Positions 62,594 through 64,000 of a DNA stretch of 64,000 nt are shown here, in pieces. The notes beneath the pieces are model-generated. The model made no database searches. It saw only the letters and a list, made by a program, of their open reading frames with translations, and had not been told where the DNA came from. Origin of the DNA: Cucumis sativus (Eukaryota > Streptophyta > Magnoliopsida > Cucurbitales > Cucurbitaceae); NCBI RefSeq assembly GCF_000004075.3, contig NC_026661.2:2108001-2172000 (forward strand), written 5' to 3'. Both the position numbers and the translations under genes were made by a program. The stretch's first letter is position 1. Each line of letters opens with the position of its first letter.

Positions 62594-62959
62594 TTACATT
62601 AATATTGCATATCTCATGCTGTCGCTTACCATAAGATGATTAACTTCCGAGATTCTTGGAAACTCGCCGGAGACCCACATCCCGTCGACCCCATTAACGT
62701 GTGGTTGAGAAAAGCAAGACAGAATCGAAAATGGGGTTCGAAGAAGGCTGTAAATCATAGAAAACCCATATGAATTACCTTCTCTTCGGTCACCGTCCAC
62801 CACCGCCCCCACCCTTCCGCCACCGTCAACTCCGCCGCCGTACATGCTTTCATCTGCCACTCGTGGGCTCTTCCTTATGTTGTGGAGGTTTCTTCTAACT
62901 GCCGCCGCCAACCGCCACATCGGTTTAATTATTTTTCTTCTTGAGAATTTGTAATACAA
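62594..62959 (-). CDS. Small conserved plant protein of unknown function
   Basis: An intronless 121-aa ORF on the minus strand in a GC-richer pocket. It contains MWRLAAAVRRNLHNIRKS followed by PRVADESMYGGG, a variable Gly/Asp-rich stretch, then GFSMIYSLLRTPFSILSCF and SQPHVNGVDGMWVSGEF, ending EVNHLMVSDSMRYAILM. I recognise this layout, with its basic N-terminal segment and invariant-looking C-terminal end, from uncharacterised short proteins across flowering plants; the function is unknown. Met14 (62920) is the more likely start, since the homologous region begins MWRLAA there (108 aa), and the 13 residues before it look like translated leader. The mid-protein hydrophobic stretch is too short and mixed to call a membrane span. 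No signal peptide. Confidence 0.75.
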   Translation of the reverse strand: MYYKFSRRKIIKPMWRLAAAVRRNLHNIRKSPRVADESMYGGGVDGGGRVGAVVDGDRREGNSYGFSMIYSLLRTPFSILSCFSQPHVNGVDGMWVSGEFPRISEVNHLMVSDSMRYAILM

Positions 62960-63233
62960 AAAAGAAGAGGATTTTTGGAGAAGAAAGTTTAATAAGGAGA
63001 GATTTTTGAAGATTGTGAAGTTGGTGTGTGTTTATCATGAAGGTTTATGGTCACCTTTTTAAGGACCTTTGATTTTTTTTTTTTTTTTTTTTTTTTGGTG
63101 TATCAATTTGTTTGGGGTCCATTCATATCCAACCCAATATGCCGACAATGTTACCTAATTTATTCACAAATCCAAAGCTTTTGTTTTATGTATTTATTTA
63201 TTTATGTGGGTTTTGGTATATGTAAACAAGAAA

Positions 63234-63234
<1 letters not shown>
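62960..63234. other. Upstream region of the small minus-strand gene
   Basis: Probable 5' UTR and promoter for the gene ending at 62594, with a T-run at 63073-63096 (A-run in gene sense). No clear TATA box could be chosen. Confidence 0.4.

Positions 63235-63276
<42 letters not shown>
63235..63276. repeat. (TA)n microsatellite
   Basis: An uninterrupted 42-base run of alternating TA. ORFs overlapping it on either strand are products of the repeat. Confidence 0.95.
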
Positions 63277-63278
<2 letters not shown>

Positions 63279-64000
63279 ATGATGGATTGAAATAATGTGA
63301 CTGATATCGTTAGTCGTTCTACAAAATAGTTTTTTGGGAATGTTATATTGATGAATGAAGGTTAGGGTTGTCATATTCATGATATCGGTATCTTTGATAT
63401 ATCTTTACTAATGCTCATGTAGAGAATATAGAATTGGTTAACAAGATTTATAACTTAGTTTCATAGAGTAAAAATATAATTACTTGGGTCATTAATTTAA
63501 TTTTGTTAATAAGATTTTCATTTAAAGAAACATCCATTTATGTCAAATAAGTATGTTATTACGTGTAGATAGTGTTTAAATCTTTTGACTTTAAAAAGGG
63601 ATTTGTATGTCAACTATTGGGTTGAATTTGCTAAAATTTTCAAGTATATATTGTATGAATTATGATTTTTGACTTTTAACAAATTTCCTTGCTATACAAA
63701 ATTTATTTCCTTAAAAGTATATAATATATCTTTATATGATTATCTATAATAATATTGTAAAGGATAATGGTAATAGGTAGCAATTTTAAGAGATAATAAT
63801 TAAGTGTATAACAAAGCTAACGATATACTAAGAGAGATATATATATTCTAATATTGTAATTCGGATAGCTATACATGTAATTATATTATTGCAGGTAGAG
63901 AACCATTTAGATTTGATTAAAGAGACTTCTCCTACCCTCCCAAATTGCTTTTAAATTTTGTGAAAGTCTTACTATACTAAAGGTCTAGTAGTCTTTATGC
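63277..64000. other. Gene-free right edge
   Basis: AT-rich noncoding DNA up to the window end. Nothing recognised. Confidence 0.5.

Noticed and set aside
63047-63380. ORFs of 60-82 aa overlapping the TA microsatellite
   Set aside because: The coding appearance comes from the (TA)n and poly-T tracts.

Overview
This is nuclear DNA of a flowering plant: AT-rich, with spliced genes, plant TATA boxes, plant-type CACTA, Helitron and LTR elements, and proteins found only in plants (a group-A UGT, a remorin fragment, a small plant-specific protein). It is most likely a eudicot. A cucurbit is my guess, but nothing in the window proves it.

Positions 1 to about 49940 hold a tandem array of polygalacturonase (GH28, exo-PG/pollen-type) genes on the + strand. 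Six near-identical four-exon copies, PG-1 to PG-6, start at 501, 9014, 20148, 24224, 43617 and 47812. PG-2 to PG-5 are intact (397 aa), and PG-3, -4 and -5 encode the same protein outside exon 1, which also reads the same. PG-1 and PG-6 each carry a one-base insertion at the same site, just before the RIK motif. Every complete repeat unit also carries a broken second PG-like gene (relics D1 to D5). Units come in a short form (about 4.1 kb) and a long form (about 6.4 kb, with a Helitron-like element).

The array has been split by later insertions: a solo-LTR-like element in D1; a SINE and a CACTA element (C) between PG-2 and PG-3; and two CACTA elements (A and B) between PG-4 and PG-5, with a second solo-LTR-like element nested in B. 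A has captured the C-terminal half of a SEN1/UPF1-type helicase gene. B has captured an SR-splicing-factor RRM exon and the C-terminal exons of a remorin. Removing A and B with their 3-bp target duplications brings the PG-4 to PG-5 spacing from 19.4 kb back to 4.1 kb.

An older paralog, PG-7 (51524-53094), follows the array. It is full length but has lost two catalytic residues, so it looks like a pseudoenzyme. Then come an old MITE-like element, an intronless UGT79/91-type glycosyltransferase (55404-56837), a decayed PG relic at about 57.8 kb, and a long gene-poor stretch. The last gene is a small conserved plant gene of unknown function on the - strand (62594-62959).

The PG products should be secreted to the cell wall, where active copies would trim demethylated pectin. 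The UGT and the small gene have no evident functional tie to the PGs. No bacterial-type features, CRISPR arrays, rRNA or tRNA genes were seen.
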